Assembly: GCA_022601195.1 (NCBI GenBank)
Contig: JAHZIX010000022.1
Location: 124,001-188,000 of the forward strand
Origin: Deltaproteobacteria bacterium
GTDB taxonomy: Bacteria; Acidobacteriota; Thermoanaerobaculia; Multivoradales; JAHZIX01
DNA: 64,000 nucleotides
Direction of reading: 5' to 3'
Made by a program: the position numbers and the translations under genes. The notes below the pieces were generated by a model, which was not told where the DNA came from, ran no database searches, and worked only from the letters and a program-made list of their open reading frames with translations. This document shows, one piece after another, positions 29,729 through 39,387 of this stretch. Position 1 is the stretch's first letter. The number at the start of each line of letters is the position of its first letter.

Positions 29729-32700
29729 GACCAACCTCCGCCGTCATCTCCCGCCAGAGCCACCTGGCTCAAGATGTCGTCCAAATCTTCCGGATCGAGA
29801 TCCGAAAAGTCCTCTTGGCCCTCCCCCTCGGTACCGGCGGCGCCGGAGAGCTGGTCATCGGGGTAGTCCAGGCTCGGGAAGTCGCCGTTGGCTTCGCCTG
29901 GCCCCACGGCGGTGGGTCTCTCCCCGGGAGGCAGAGGCTCTCCCACCAAATTCACCAATTTCGCCACCGTTCGGCTTTCGAACAATTGGCGCAAGTTGAG
30001 GTCGAAACCTTCCTGGCGCGCCCGGGAAGCGAGGCGAATACTGAGAATGGAATCTCCTCCCAGCTGGAAGAAATCGTCATCTACCCCAACCTTCTCGACA
30101 CCGAGGACTTCCCTCCACACCGCGGCCATGGCTTCCTGCCCTGGACCCTGGGGAGCCACGAAGGGATTGGCCACCGCCTGGCGACCCAGCTCCGGTTGCG
30201 GCAGAGCCCGGCGATCCACTTTGCCGTTGGCGTTGAGGGGAAGGGCATCGAGGGGCACCACCACGGAAGGCACCATGAACTCCGGAAGCCGCTGGCCGAG
30301 AGCCTCGAGCAGGGAGGCCGCATCGATCTCTCCCCCAGCCTCAGGGACGGCATAGGCCACCAGGCGGTGCACCCCCACCGCATCCTCTCGGGCCATCACC
30401 ACGGCTTCCCGAACTTCCTCTAGGGCCACCAGAGCAGCCTCGATCTCTCCCAACTCGACTCGGTAGCCCCTCACCTTCACCTGGTGGTCAGCTCGTCCGA
30501 GGAACTCCAGCGCGCCATCGGAACGGAACCGGGCTAGATCTCCGGTGTCATAGAGCCGGCCTCCCAAGGGACCGTCAAAGGCGTTCGGTAAAAAGGCCTC
30601 GGCGGTGCGCCGAGGCGCCCGGTGGTACCCCCGGGCCAAACCCGGCCCGGAGATGTAGAGCCTTCCGGTGACCCCCGCTGCCAGGGGCTGAAGGTCTCGA
30701 TCCAGAACATGCACATGAGCCCGAGCGATGGGTCGCCCAATGGGCACCACCGCCGACCCCACCTTGCGGTCGCAGCGCCAGGAAGTCGCGGCGATGGAAG
30801 CCTCGGTGGGTCCATAGCGGTTGTAGAGATCCGCCTTCAGCTTGGCGAAAAAGCGCCTTTGGAGCAGCGGAGGCAAGGCTTCCGCACTAGAGGCAATGCT
30901 GTGGAGCTGCTGGCACAGCCCCATATCCGGTTCCTCCACCAACAATCTCAGCAGAGAGGGGGGAAAAATCGCCTGGTGGACCCCTTCGAGAGCCATCAGC
31001 TGGACCAGATAGGAGGGATCCCGTTGGCCCCCCGGTCGAGCCATCACCACCGCGCCCCCCGCTAGAAGAGGCAGAAAGATCTCCAGCACGGAAACATCGA
31101 ACCCCAAGGAGGCTTTGTGGAGAAACCGGTCCCCCCGCCGCAGATGGCCCGCCGCGGGAGCGAAGCGCAGGCGATTGACCACCCCTCCGTGGGGAATCAT
31201 GACTCCTTTGGGGACGCCGCTGGACCCGGAGGTGTGCATGACGTAGGCCAGATGCTCCGGACGGCTCCAATTGGCTGGAGCCGTGGCTGGCCAGCTCTCG
31301 CCGTCGGGGTCTTCTCGATCCAGGCAAACCGTGCCCTCTTCGAGGCCCCGAAAGCGATCCACCAACTCCTCATTGGTGACCAGGTAGCCTAGTCTGCTCT
31401 CTCCGGCGATCAGTTCCAGGCGGCGAGATGGGAGCTCCGGATCCAGCGGCACATAGGCTCCCCCGGCCTTGAGAATGCCCAAGACACCCACCACCAAATC
31501 CCGGCAGCGAGGCAAGCACAGACCGACCAAAGTCTCCGGACCGACCCCGAGAGAGCGCAGCTGATGAGCCAGTTGGTTGGCTCGCCGATCCAACTCACCG
31601 TAGGACATGCGCTGCCCCTCGAAGACCACCGCCTCCACTTCCGGCAGTCGCCTCGCCTGCTCTTCCACAATATGCTGCAAACAGCCGCCGGCGGGGTATT
31701 CCACCGTGGCCTCGTTCCACTCCAGAAGCATTTGGTGACGCTCCGCGGGAGCCATGAGAGAGATCTGCCTCAGAGCCCTGGTGCCCTTCCCCGTCAGTCC
31801 CACCAAGGCCCGTTGCAGGTGCGCCAGTAGTCGATGGGCGGCGGTGTCGTCGATGAGATCTTTCTCATAGCCCACTCGGAGAAGAAGCTCCGAAGCCGGT
31901 TCCACCAGAATCACCAGGGCGTCGTTGGCACGCTGGACGAAGCGAGCATCGATCACTTGGGGTGACTCTCCTGGTCGGCGAAGGCTGTCGTCCATGGGCA
32001 CGTTCTCGAACACCACAAGGCTGTCGAAAAGAGCCTCCCCTTGACCTACTCCGCTCCAGGACTGCACTCGGGCCAAAGGAGTGTGCTCGAACTGGCGCAG
32101 GGCGACGAAGCGCTGTTGCAGCTCCGCCAGCCAAGGGGCGGGCGCCGCCGCCGGTTGGAGACGTACCCGCAAGGGCAAGGAGTTGATGAATAGGCCCACC
32201 ATCTCTTCCACCCCCGCTAGGCCGGGGGGTCGACCGGCAACGGTGGCACCGAAGACCAGGTCCTGTTCCCCGCTGTAGTGGCCGAGGACCCATGCCCAAG
32301 CTCCCTGGATCAGGGTGTTGAGGGTGAGATGGTGTTGCCGCGCCCACTCCCCGAGGGAAGAAGTCATCTGCTTCGAAAGCCGTATCTCCCGCAGCCCCCG
32401 CTCTCCGGAACGACCTCCCGGGGGCTCAGCATCCGCCCCCTCCGGTTCCCCGCCTTTGCGAACCAGGCCCAAGGGGGTCGCCGCCGACACATCTCCCAAA
32501 GCCTCCCGCCAATAGGTTTCCGCCGCCGTGAGATCCTGCTCGCCGAGCCAACGGACGTAGCCTCGATAAGAGGAGACCAAAGGCAAAGAGGAGACCTCGG
32601 CACCGTGGTAGAGGTCCAAGACCTCTTTGAGCACCAAGCCCACGGACCATCCATCGAGAATCAAGTGGTGGAAAGACCAGACGAAGAAGCTCTGCTCGGC

Positions 32701-33110
32701 GCTCTCCTTTAACAAAGTCAAACGCAGCAAAGGAGGTTCCGTCAAGTTCAAATCCCGGCGCCGATCCTGCTCCAAAAAGGCCTCCAGATCGCCACCTTCA
32801 ATGACTTCCAGCCCCACTTCCACCTGGGCTGCCACGCGCTGAAAGGGCGTCTCTTCGCCATCCCAAAAAAAGGCGGTGCGCAGCACTTCATGGCGACCGA
32901 TCACCTGCTGCCAAGCGGTCTCGAAAGCCTCCACATCCAAAGCGCCTCGCAGCTCACAGACCATTTGCTCGTGGTAAACCCCGCCCCCGGGATGAAGCAA
33001 GGTGTGGAAGAGCATTCCTTCCTGGACCGGGGTCAAAGGAAAAGTGTCGGGAAGCTCCTCCACCTCGGCTTCCGGAGCCCTAGAGGCACTCTCCGGGGAA
33101 GCTCCAGCCT
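29725..33110 (-). other. NRPS module (C-A-PCP) with unassigned specificity and docking tail
   Basis: The C domain belongs to the LTPVQEGMLFHTL subclass, with HHLILDGWS near 32655. A-domain residues from FDVSVLEIF, QAIFPPS, SIASSAEAL and YNRYGPTEASIA give D-V-L-I-A-S-R-I-A, with Arg at the position usually occupied by Leu or Ala. I cannot assign a substrate. The A3 core is HTSGSSGVPKG. The PCP is GGDSILSIRL near 30060. The acidic C-terminal tail follows. Confidence 0.7.
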
Positions 33111-36100
33111 CCCCACAAACCGCCGCCAGCTCGGCGATGGTCTGATTCTCGAAGAGGGCAGCGGGGGTTAGGTTCAGACCGGCCTCTCGGGCCCGAGCGA
33201 CGATCTGGATACTGAGAATGGAATCTCCCCCGAGGGCGAAGAAGTTATCCTGAACTCCAACACTCTCCACCCCAAGGACAGCTTGCCAGATCTCGCACAG
33301 AGCCCGCTCCTGAGGAGTTTGCGGCTCCTGATGCTCCCCGCCGCCATCCCCTTGCCAGTCGGGGGCTGGCAGGGCTTCCCGGTCCACCTTGCCATTGGCG
33401 GTGAGGGGCATCTCCTCGAGGATGACCAGAGTCGCCGGAACCATGAAGGCTGGCAACTGTCCGATCAGAGCCCCTCGCAGCTCTTCCGCCTCGAGGGACT
33501 CCTCCTCCATACCAACCACATAGCCCACCAGGCGTCGGTCCCCGGGGCGATCCTCCCGTACCATCACCGCCGCGGCCTGCACCGGAGCCAATCCCTCCAG
33601 AGCCGACTCCACCTCTCCCAACTCAATGCGGAAGCCTCGCACCTTGACTTGTCGGTCGAGGCGGCCAAAGCAATCCAGAAGCCCGTCCGACAACTGCCGC
33701 ACCAAGTCCCCGGTGCGATAGAGCCGACTGCCAGGTCGGCCGCTGAGGTCATCGGGGACGAACTTCTCCGCCGTCAACGCCGGTCGCCGGAGATAGCCTT
33801 GGGCCAAACCGTCTCCCCCCAGGCAAAGCTCGCCGGAAGTCCCCAAGGGAACCGCTCGGAGACGGCGGTCCAGGACATAACTACGAGTGTTACTGATCGG
33901 GCGACCGATGGGGACTCGCTCAGCTTCCGGCGCCAGTTTCGATACCTGATGAACGACCGCAAAGGTGGTGCTTTCCGTAGGGCCGTAGCCGTTCAAAAGG
34001 GGGACTGGCGGCTCCTGGGCCAGCGCCCGGCGAGCCCACTGGGGATTCACCGCTTCTCCGCCGGCAAGGGTGTACCTCATGCCCGTGAAAGCGGCGGGAG
34101 CCTGGTCCATGACCTGGCCGAAAAGCGCCGCGGTGACAAAACCGGCAGAAACCCCGTGATGGTGAAACATCTCCTCCAAAGCCGGTGGAGACAAGGCCAC
34201 GGACCGCGGTACCAGCACCAGAGCGCCACCGTTGAGGAGCGCCCCCCAGAGCTCGAGGGTAATGGCGTCGAAGGCGGCGGCGGCGAGTTGGGGCAAGCGA
34301 TCTTCGGGTCCCAGATTCAAGTAGTTGGTCGAGCGCACCAGCCGAACCACCGCCCGATGGGGCACCATGACCCCTTTGGGACGACCGGTGGAGCCGGAGG
34401 TGTACATGACATAGGCCAGATCCCCGCCCCGGTTGGGGGATAGCTCCGCCCCGCAGGGCAGAGGCCCCTGAGATTCGCCTCTCGCCGCCTGAGGCAAAAC
34501 CAAAACTTCGGTCTGATCCGATAGGGCCCCCGATGCGTCCGGTGCTAGCGCCGGAGGCAACCTCTCTTCCAACCCGGCCCCCACCAATAAGGCTGCGGCC
34601 TCGGCATCCTGCATCATGAAAGTGAGACGCTCCGCTGGGTAGTCCGGATCCAAGGGAAGAAAGGCCGCTCCCACTTTGAGAGTGCCGAGAATCCCTTCCA
34701 CCAAAAGGGAAGAACGCTCCAATAGGAGACCCACGAGATCCCCTGGGCCGACTCCCTGGCGAAGCAGAGCTCGGGCCACCTGATTGGCTCGCTGATCCAG
34801 CTGACCGTAGGTCAAAGTGGTATCCCCATCGATCACCGCAGCATCGTCGGGCCGTCGGCGAGCCTGCTCTTCGAAAAGATGATGGATCGCGGCATCCCGG
34901 GGGTAGGCGGTGTCGGTGGCATTCCACTCCACCACCAATTGGTGGCGATCCACGGCTCCCAACAGCGGCAACTCTCGAAGACGCAGCTGAGGTGACTCTC
35001 CAATGGCCGTCAATAGCCGCAGAAATTGCCCGCACCAGCGCCGAATGGTGGTCTCATCGAACCCATCCCGATCGAATTGCAGGGAAGCCTGGTGGCTCTT
35101 CGGACCGGGAAACAAGCTCAGGGTCAGATCAAAAACAGCGGTATCGGTCTCGATGGTGTAAGGGGTGATCTCCAGGTCGGCCACCGCCGTCGCTTCCTGA
35201 GGGGTGTTCTGTAGAGCAAAGGCCACCTGAAAAAAGGGATTTCGCCCGGCCTGGCGCTCCGGCTGCAACTCATCCACCAAACGCTCAAAGGGAAGATCCT
35301 GGTGGACCTGGGCCTCGAGGGCCCCTTGAGCCACCCTCTCCAACAAGGTGGCGAAGGTCGGGTTACCGGAGAGGTCCGACCGCACCACCAAGGTGTTGAC
35401 GAAAAAGCCGATGAGCCCTTCCAACTCCGGCCGGGAGCGGTTGGCAACGGGGGTCCCAAGGGCGATATCCGCTTGGTCGCAATGGCGAGCCAACAGGGTT
35501 TGAAAGGCGGCCATAATGACCACGAAGAGCGTTGTTCCACGGCTGCGGCAAAGCTCCTCGAGGGAGCTGGCCAGGGCGGCGGGAACCTCGAAATGATGCG
35601 TCCCCCCAGACAGCTTTCGGTCCTGGGATCTGCGCCGAGCCGATCGAGGACGGTCCCGGGGTAGATTGAGAGGTGCTGGAGGAGGCGTTAGGCGTTGACG
35701 CCAGTATTCAGCATGCTGCTCCGGGAGACCTTGCCCGAGGCGCTCTTGCTGCCAAGCAGCAAAATCCGCGTACTGCACCGCCAGATCCTCCAGGGGGGAT
35801 GGCATTCCAGCGGCAAAGGCACCGTAGAGGGTCGAGACCTCTCGGCTCAGGACGCCCCAAGACCAACCATCGGCGATGACGTGATGAAGGGTCACCAGCA
35901 GGAAGTGATCGTCCCCCTGAAGACGCAGCAGAAGACAGCGCAGCAATGGGCCCTTGGCGAGATCGAAGGGCTGGCTCGCCGAAGCTCGAAGGAGCTCAAA
36001 ACCCCGCGCAGACCGCTCCTCCGACTCGAGGGCGGACAGGTCGATGACGGGCAGACTCACCTCTAAGTGAGGTGCGATCTGCTGCTGAGCCTTGCCCCCG

Positions 36101-39100
36101 GGAGCAGAAAAAGTCGTGCGCAGCGCTTCGTGACGCTGCACCAAGGCATCCAGGGCTCGGCCCAGAGCGGCCCGGGACAGTGACCCCTGGAGGCGCAAAC
36201 AGCCGGGCAGGTTGTAGGCCGCCGAGGAGGGATCCAGCTGGTGCAGGAACCACAACCGCTGCTGAGGAAAGGAGAGGGGTAGATCGCCACTTCGGTCCAG
36301 CCGAGGAATCGGCTCCGCCTCGTCTCTTCCGGCTTCCTCCACCAACACCGCCAACCCAGCCACTGTCGGCGCCTCAAAGAGCTGCTCCAGAGAGATCTTC
36401 GCAGCTAGCTGGTCTCGCACCCGGGAAAGCAGCCGAGTGGCCATGAGGGAATCTCCCCCCAGCTCGAAGAAATCGTCGTGGCGACCGACCTCAGCAATGC
36501 CCAGGGAGTGTTGAAACAGGGTCGCCAAACCCTCCTCCGTCGACCCTTCCGGCACCGCCCAGGCAGTGGCCATAGCGGGCCGGGCGTGAGCCTCGGCCGC
36601 CGGACCCACTGCCTGAGCGGTTGCCGAATCGCCGGTGCCAACCGCGGGGGGGACCTCGGTCGGCAAATCGATCCAATACCGTTGGCGCTCGAAGGGATAG
36701 GTGGGGAGAGCCACCCGCCGGCGTTGCTCACCGGACCACAATCGATCCCAGTCCACCTCGACCCCAGCCGTCCACAGGCCGCCCAGGGCTTGGAGCATGG
36801 CTTGTTGATCAGGCTTGCCACGACGGGGATGCCCGAGGGAAGAAAAGACCACCGCCGACGCCCCGAGAGCTCGTTTCGCCAACTTGCCGAGGGTCTCCCC
36901 AGGGCCTACCTCCAGCAAAATCGGCTCATCGACGACGGCGGAAGAGGTCGAAAGCGCCCCAAGGCCGGCGGCGAAGCGAACCGGCTGCCGCAGCTGGCGA
37001 CTCCAATACCCGGGATCGGTGGCCTCCTCGGGAGTGATCCAGGTTCCAGTGAGATTGGAAAGGAAGGGAATCTCCGGCGGCCGCAATGTCATCCCCTCCA
37101 AGTGGCCACGAAAGGCCTCTGCTGCCCCTTCCATGGAAACGGAATGGAAGGCATGGGAGGTATGGAGAGGACGATTCTCGACGCCTCGCCCCTCCAGCTG
37201 GGCGGCGAAGGCAGCGATGCTCTCTGCGGGACCCGACACGGAACAGGCTTCCGGACCGTTGATGGCCGCTAGCTCTACGACCTGGCCCGCAGCCGTACCT
37301 TCGGCTGCTTCTTCTAGCAAAGGCACCAGGGCTTGCTCCGAAAGGGCCACCCCTAACATGCTTCCCGGCGGTTGCTGAGCCATCAACCGACCCCGCTGAG
37401 CCACCAGGGCAAGGCCATCCTCGAAGGAAAAGACTCCCGCCAGATAAGCCGCTGTGACCTCACCCAGGGAATGCCCCAGGAGGGCCGCGGGGCGAATTCC
37501 CCAAGACCCCCACAGCTCCGCCAGCGCCACCTCCACGGCAAATAGGGCCGGTTGAGCCAGGGCGGTGTTCTGCAGCTGCTCGGTGGCTCGGTCTTCTTCC
37601 CCGGATTCCGCAAAGAGAATCTCTCGAAGATCCAGGCCTAGGTGGGGCAGGAAACCGTCGGCTATCCGATCCAAGGCCAGGCGAAAAACTTCCTCCTGCT
37701 GCCACAGCTGGTGAGCCATCCGGAGATGCTGGGATCCTTGACCGGGCAGGAGAAATGCCACGGGAGCTTGTTGCCGCTGGCACTCCGTGGTTCTACCGCT
37801 AGCTCGCAGAGCCTCCACTGCGGCGGCCCTGGTGTCGGCGGGCCTAGTGTCGGCGGGCCTGGTCTCGACAACCACCGTGCGCCGATAGGCAAAGGCCTGA
37901 CGGCCCTGTTGCAGGGTGAAAGCTACATCCGCCAATGGACGACTCTCCCCCTCTTGAGCATCCCCTTCGACAAAGCTTGCGAGGCGCTCCGCCGCCACCG
38001 ACGTTGCCGCTTCGGTCTTGGCCGAAAGCACCAACAACTGAAAGCCACGGGAAGGCCCGGAAGCAGGTTGGGGAGGTGCTTCCTCCAACACCAGATGAGC
38101 ATTGGTACCCCCGAAGCCAAAGGAGCTGACCCCGGCCCGACGGGGCACCTCACCCCTTTCCCAGGGCCTCAACTCGGTGTTGACGAAGAAGGGACTGGCG
38201 GCGAAATCGATCTCCGGATTGGGAGTTTCGAAGTTCAGACTGGGAGGGATTTGCCCATGGTGCAGGCTGAGGACCGTCTTGATCAGGCCCGCTGCTCCCG
38301 CGGCGGCATCCAAATGGCCCACATTGGATTTCACCGAGCCGAGAGCGCAGAATTGGCTTTCCGGAGTTTCCGCCCGATAGGCAGCGGTGAGGGCGGCGAC
38401 TTCGATGGGGTCACCGAGCTCGGTGCCGGTGCCGTGAGCCTCCACATAGCCGATACTGGCTGCGGGGACTCCGGCATTGGCGAGAGCCTCGGCCACCACC
38501 GCCGACTGCTTTTGCAAGCTGGGAGCGGTGAATCCCACTTTGTGGGCACCGTCGTTGTTGGTCGCAGAGCCCCGGATGACCGCCAGGATTCGATCGCCGT
38601 CTTCCAAAGCCTCTTCCAGACGCCGCAACACCACGATGCCGGCGCCGCTGCCAAATACGGTCCCCCGGCCGGCAGCGTCGAAGGGACGAGTGTGACCGTC
38701 CGGAGAGGTGATACCGCTCTCCTCGTAGAGATAGCCACCGCGATGGGGTACCCGCACCGAGCAGCCACCGGCCAGGGCCATATCCGACTCATAACTGAGC
38801 AGGCTCTGGCAGGCCAGGTGCACCGCCACCAAGGAGGTGGAACAGGCGGTCGCCACCGTATAGGCGGGCCCGTCCAAGTTCAACTTGTAGGCCACGCGGG
38901 TGGCGACGAAATCCGGTGCGTTCGCCAACCCCGCCTCCCAGGCCCCCAAAGAGGCCGCCAAGGTGGGATGAGCGGCCAGGCGCAAGAGATAGGTACTCAG
39001 ACTAGCGCCACCGAACACTCCCACCGGGCCGGGCACCCGCTCCGGATCATAGCCGGCGTTCTCCATGGCCTGCCAGGAGCACTCTAGGAAGAGGCGCTGT

Positions 39101-39387
39101 TGAGGATCCAACAGCTGCGCTTCCCGGGGGCTATAGCCGAAGAAGGACGCATCGAAGCGATCGACACCGTCCAGGAGAAATCCAGCGGGAACGAAAGACG
39201 GATGGTCCAGTAGCTCCCCTTCGACCCCTGCCTCCTGGAGCTCTTGGCGATCGAAAAAGCGAAGACTCTCGGTGCCGGCACAAAGCTGCGACCAGAATTG
39301 CCCCAGGTCCTGAGCCTCCGGGAACCGGCCCGCCAGTCCCACCACCGCAATCGCCGAAGCGAGATTCTCGGACTCTTCGACGCTCAT
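29725..39387 (-). CDS. Hybrid PKS-NRPS: KS-AT-ACP-C-A-PCP-C-A-PCP
   Basis: The 3,220-residue protein continues the chain from the 39384-50264 protein. The KS (residues about 12-440) has the TACSTSLV nucleophile near 180, EAHGTGT and KSNVGHLD. The AT (about 540-830) has GHSLGE and the malonyl-type HAFH motif. The ACP (GGDSLMA) is near 977. No KR, DH or ER domain is present, so the added C2 unit should keep its beta-keto group. Two NRPS modules follow (C about 1035, A about 1495-2005, PCP 2051; C about 2114, A about 2566-3052, PCP 3109). The last 60-70 residues form an acidic tail ending in a DPEDLDDILSQVAL segment, a likely docking element for the next protein. The ATG overlaps the upstream stop (ATGA) and has AGGAGGT just upstream. 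A 15-bp tandem repeat encodes TRPADTRPADTR in the KS-AT linker. Confidence 0.97.
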   Translation of the reverse strand: MSVEESENLASAIAVVGLAGRFPEAQDLGQFWSQLCAGTESLRFFDRQELQEAGVEGELLDHPSFVPAGFLLDGVDRFDASFFGYSPREAQLLDPQQRLFLECSWQAMENAGYDPERVPGPVGVFGGASLSTYLLRLAAHPTLAASLGAWEAGLANAPDFVATRVAYKLNLDGPAYTVATACSTSLVAVHLACQSLLSYESDMALAGGCSVRVPHRGGYLYEESGITSPDGHTRPFDAAGRGTVFGSGAGIVVLRRLEEALEDGDRILAVIRGSATNNDGAHKVGFTAPSLQKQSAVVAEALANAGVPAASIGYVEAHGTGTELGDPIEVAALTAAYRAETPESQFCALGSVKSNVGHLDAAAGAAGLIKTVLSLHHGQIPPSLNFETPNPEIDFAASPFFVNTELRPWERGEVPRRAGVSSFGFGGTNAHLVLEEAPPQPASGPSRGFQLLVLSAKTEAATSVAAERLASFVEGDAQEGESRPLADVAFTLQQGRQAFAYRRTVVVETRPADTRPADTRAAAVEALRASGRTTECQRQQAPVAFLLPGQGSQHLRMAHQLWQQEEVFRLALDRIADGFLPHLGLDLREILFAESGEEDRATEQLQNTALAQPALFAVEVALAELWGSWGIRPAALLGHSLGEVTAAYLAGVFSFEDGLALVAQRGRLMAQQPPGSMLGVALSEQALVPLLEEAAEGTAAGQVVELAAINGPEACSVSGPAESIAAFAAQLEGRGVENRPLHTSHAFHSVSMEGAAEAFRGHLEGMTLRPPEIPFLSNLTGTWITPEEATDPGYWSRQLRQPVRFAAGLGALSTSSAVVDEPILLEVGPGETLGKLAKRALGASAVVFSSLGHPRRGKPDQQAMLQALGGLWTAGVEVDWDRLWSGEQRRRVALPTYPFERQRYWIDLPTEVPPAVGTGDSATAQAVGPAAEAHARPAMATAWAVPEGSTEEGLATLFQHSLGIAEVGRHDDFFELGGDSLMATRLLSRVRDQLAAKISLEQLFEAPTVAGLAVLVEEAGRDEAEPIPRLDRSGDLPLSFPQQRLWFLHQLDPSSAAYNLPGCLRLQGSLSRAALGRALDALVQRHEALRTTFSAPGGKAQQQIAPHLEVSLPVIDLSALESEERSARGFELLRASASQPFDLAKGPLLRCLLLRLQGDDHFLLVTLHHVIADGWSWGVLSREVSTLYGAFAAGMPSPLEDLAVQYADFAAWQQERLGQGLPEQHAEYWRQRLTPPPAPLNLPRDRPRSARRRSQDRKLSGGTHHFEVPAALASSLEELCRSRGTTLFVVIMAAFQTLLARHCDQADIALGTPVANRSRPELEGLIGFFVNTLVVRSDLSGNPTFATLLERVAQGALEAQVHQDLPFERLVDELQPERQAGRNPFFQVAFALQNTPQEATAVADLEITPYTIETDTAVFDLTLSLFPGPKSHQASLQFDRDGFDETTIRRWCGQFLRLLTAIGESPQLRLRELPLLGAVDRHQLVVEWNATDTAYPRDAAIHHLFEEQARRRPDDAAVIDGDTTLTYGQLDQRANQVARALLRQGVGPGDLVGLLLERSSLLVEGILGTLKVGAAFLPLDPDYPAERLTFMMQDAEAAALLVGAGLEERLPPALAPDASGALSDQTEVLVLPQAARGESQGPLPCGAELSPNRGGDLAYVMYTSGSTGRPKGVMVPHRAVVRLVRSTNYLNLGPEDRLPQLAAAAFDAITLELWGALLNGGALVLVPRSVALSPPALEEMFHHHGVSAGFVTAALFGQVMDQAPAAFTGMRYTLAGGEAVNPQWARRALAQEPPVPLLNGYGPTESTTFAVVHQVSKLAPEAERVPIGRPISNTRSYVLDRRLRAVPLGTSGELCLGGDGLAQGYLRRPALTAEKFVPDDLSGRPGSRLYRTGDLVRQLSDGLLDCFGRLDRQVKVRGFRIELGEVESALEGLAPVQAAAVMVREDRPGDRRLVGYVVGMEEESLEAEELRGALIGQLPAFMVPATLVILEEMPLTANGKVDREALPAPDWQGDGGGEHQEPQTPQERALCEIWQAVLGVESVGVQDNFFALGGDSILSIQIVARAREAGLNLTPAALFENQTIAELAAVCGEAGASPESASRAPEAEVEELPDTFPLTPVQEGMLFHTLLHPGGGVYHEQMVCELRGALDVEAFETAWQQVIGRHEVLRTAFFWDGEETPFQRVAAQVEVGLEVIEGGDLEAFLEQDRRRDLNLTEPPLLRLTLLKESAEQSFFVWSFHHLILDGWSVGLVLKEVLDLYHGAEVSSLPLVSSYRGYVRWLGEQDLTAAETYWREALGDVSAATPLGLVRKGGEPEGADAEPPGGRSGERGLREIRLSKQMTSSLGEWARQHHLTLNTLIQGAWAWVLGHYSGEQDLVFGATVAGRPPGLAGVEEMVGLFINSLPLRVRLQPAAAPAPWLAELQQRFVALRQFEHTPLARVQSWSGVGQGEALFDSLVVFENVPMDDSLRRPGESPQVIDARFVQRANDALVILVEPASELLLRVGYEKDLIDDTAAHRLLAHLQRALVGLTGKGTRALRQISLMAPAERHQMLLEWNEATVEYPAGGCLQHIVEEQARRLPEVEAVVFEGQRMSYGELDRRANQLAHQLRSLGVGPETLVGLCLPRCRDLVVGVLGILKAGGAYVPLDPELPSRRLELIAGESRLGYLVTNEELVDRFRGLEEGTVCLDREDPDGESWPATAPANWSRPEHLAYVMHTSGSSGVPKGVMIPHGGVVNRLRFAPAAGHLRRGDRFLHKASLGFDVSVLEIFLPLLAGGAVVMARPGGQRDPSYLVQLMALEGVHQAIFPPSLLRLLVEEPDMGLCQQLHSIASSAEALPPLLQRRFFAKLKADLYNRYGPTEASIAATSWRCDRKVGSAVVPIGRPIARAHVHVLDRDLQPLAAGVTGRLYISGPGLARGYHRAPRRTAEAFLPNAFDGPLGGRLYDTGDLARFRSDGALEFLGRADHQVKVRGYRVELGEIEAALVALEEVREAVVMAREDAVGVHRLVAYAVPEAGGEIDAASLLEALGQRLPEFMVPSVVVPLDALPLNANGKVDRRALPQPELGRQAVANPFVAPQGPGQEAMAAVWREVLGVEKVGVDDDFFQLGGDSILSIRLASRARQEGFDLNLRQLFESRTVAKLVNLVGEPLPPGERPTAVGPGEANGDFPSLDYPDDQLSGAAGTEGEGQEDFSDLDPEDLDDILSQVALAGDDGGGWS
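29726..29739 (-). promoter_or_regulatory. Coupled start (ATGA overlap plus GGAGG) of the giant NRPS
   Basis: The TGA stop (29725-29727) overlaps the ATG (29726-29728) as ATGA. GGAGG lies at 29735-29739. This fixes the start and suggests translational coupling that keeps the two proteins in balance. Confidence 0.88.
33111..36340 (-). other. NRPS module (C-A-PCP), predicted Val/Ile-like
   Basis: The C domain joins the beta-ketoacyl donor to the first amino acid after the ketide; its motif is HHVIADGWS near 35875. A-domain residues from FDAITLELW, AGFVTAALF, YTLAGGEA and NGYGPTESTTF give D-A-L-F-L-G-G-T-F, resembling Val/Ile codes such as DAFWIGGTFK. The PCP is GGDSILSIQ near 33225, a DSI variant often found before epimerase or unusual C domains. 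Confidence 0.72.
36341..39387 (-). other. PKS module KS-AT(malonyl)-ACP without reduction
   Basis: This is the N-terminal part of the second protein. KS Cys is near 38845, AT Ser near 37470, the AT specificity motif HAFH near 37160 and the ACP Ser near 36455. The AT-ACP linker runs straight into the carrier with no Rossmann TGGxGxxG motif, so no ketoreductase is encoded. A minimal 11-residue N-terminus precedes the KS. Confidence 0.93.

Noticed and set aside
37642-39087. Plus-strand open frame of 481 codons
   Set aside because: It lies wholly opposite the KS and AT domains of the middle protein; its sequence is low-complexity and has no domain, as expected for the antisense of GC-rich coding DNA. 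The same holds for other long plus-strand frames such as 9965-11101 and 33283-34443.
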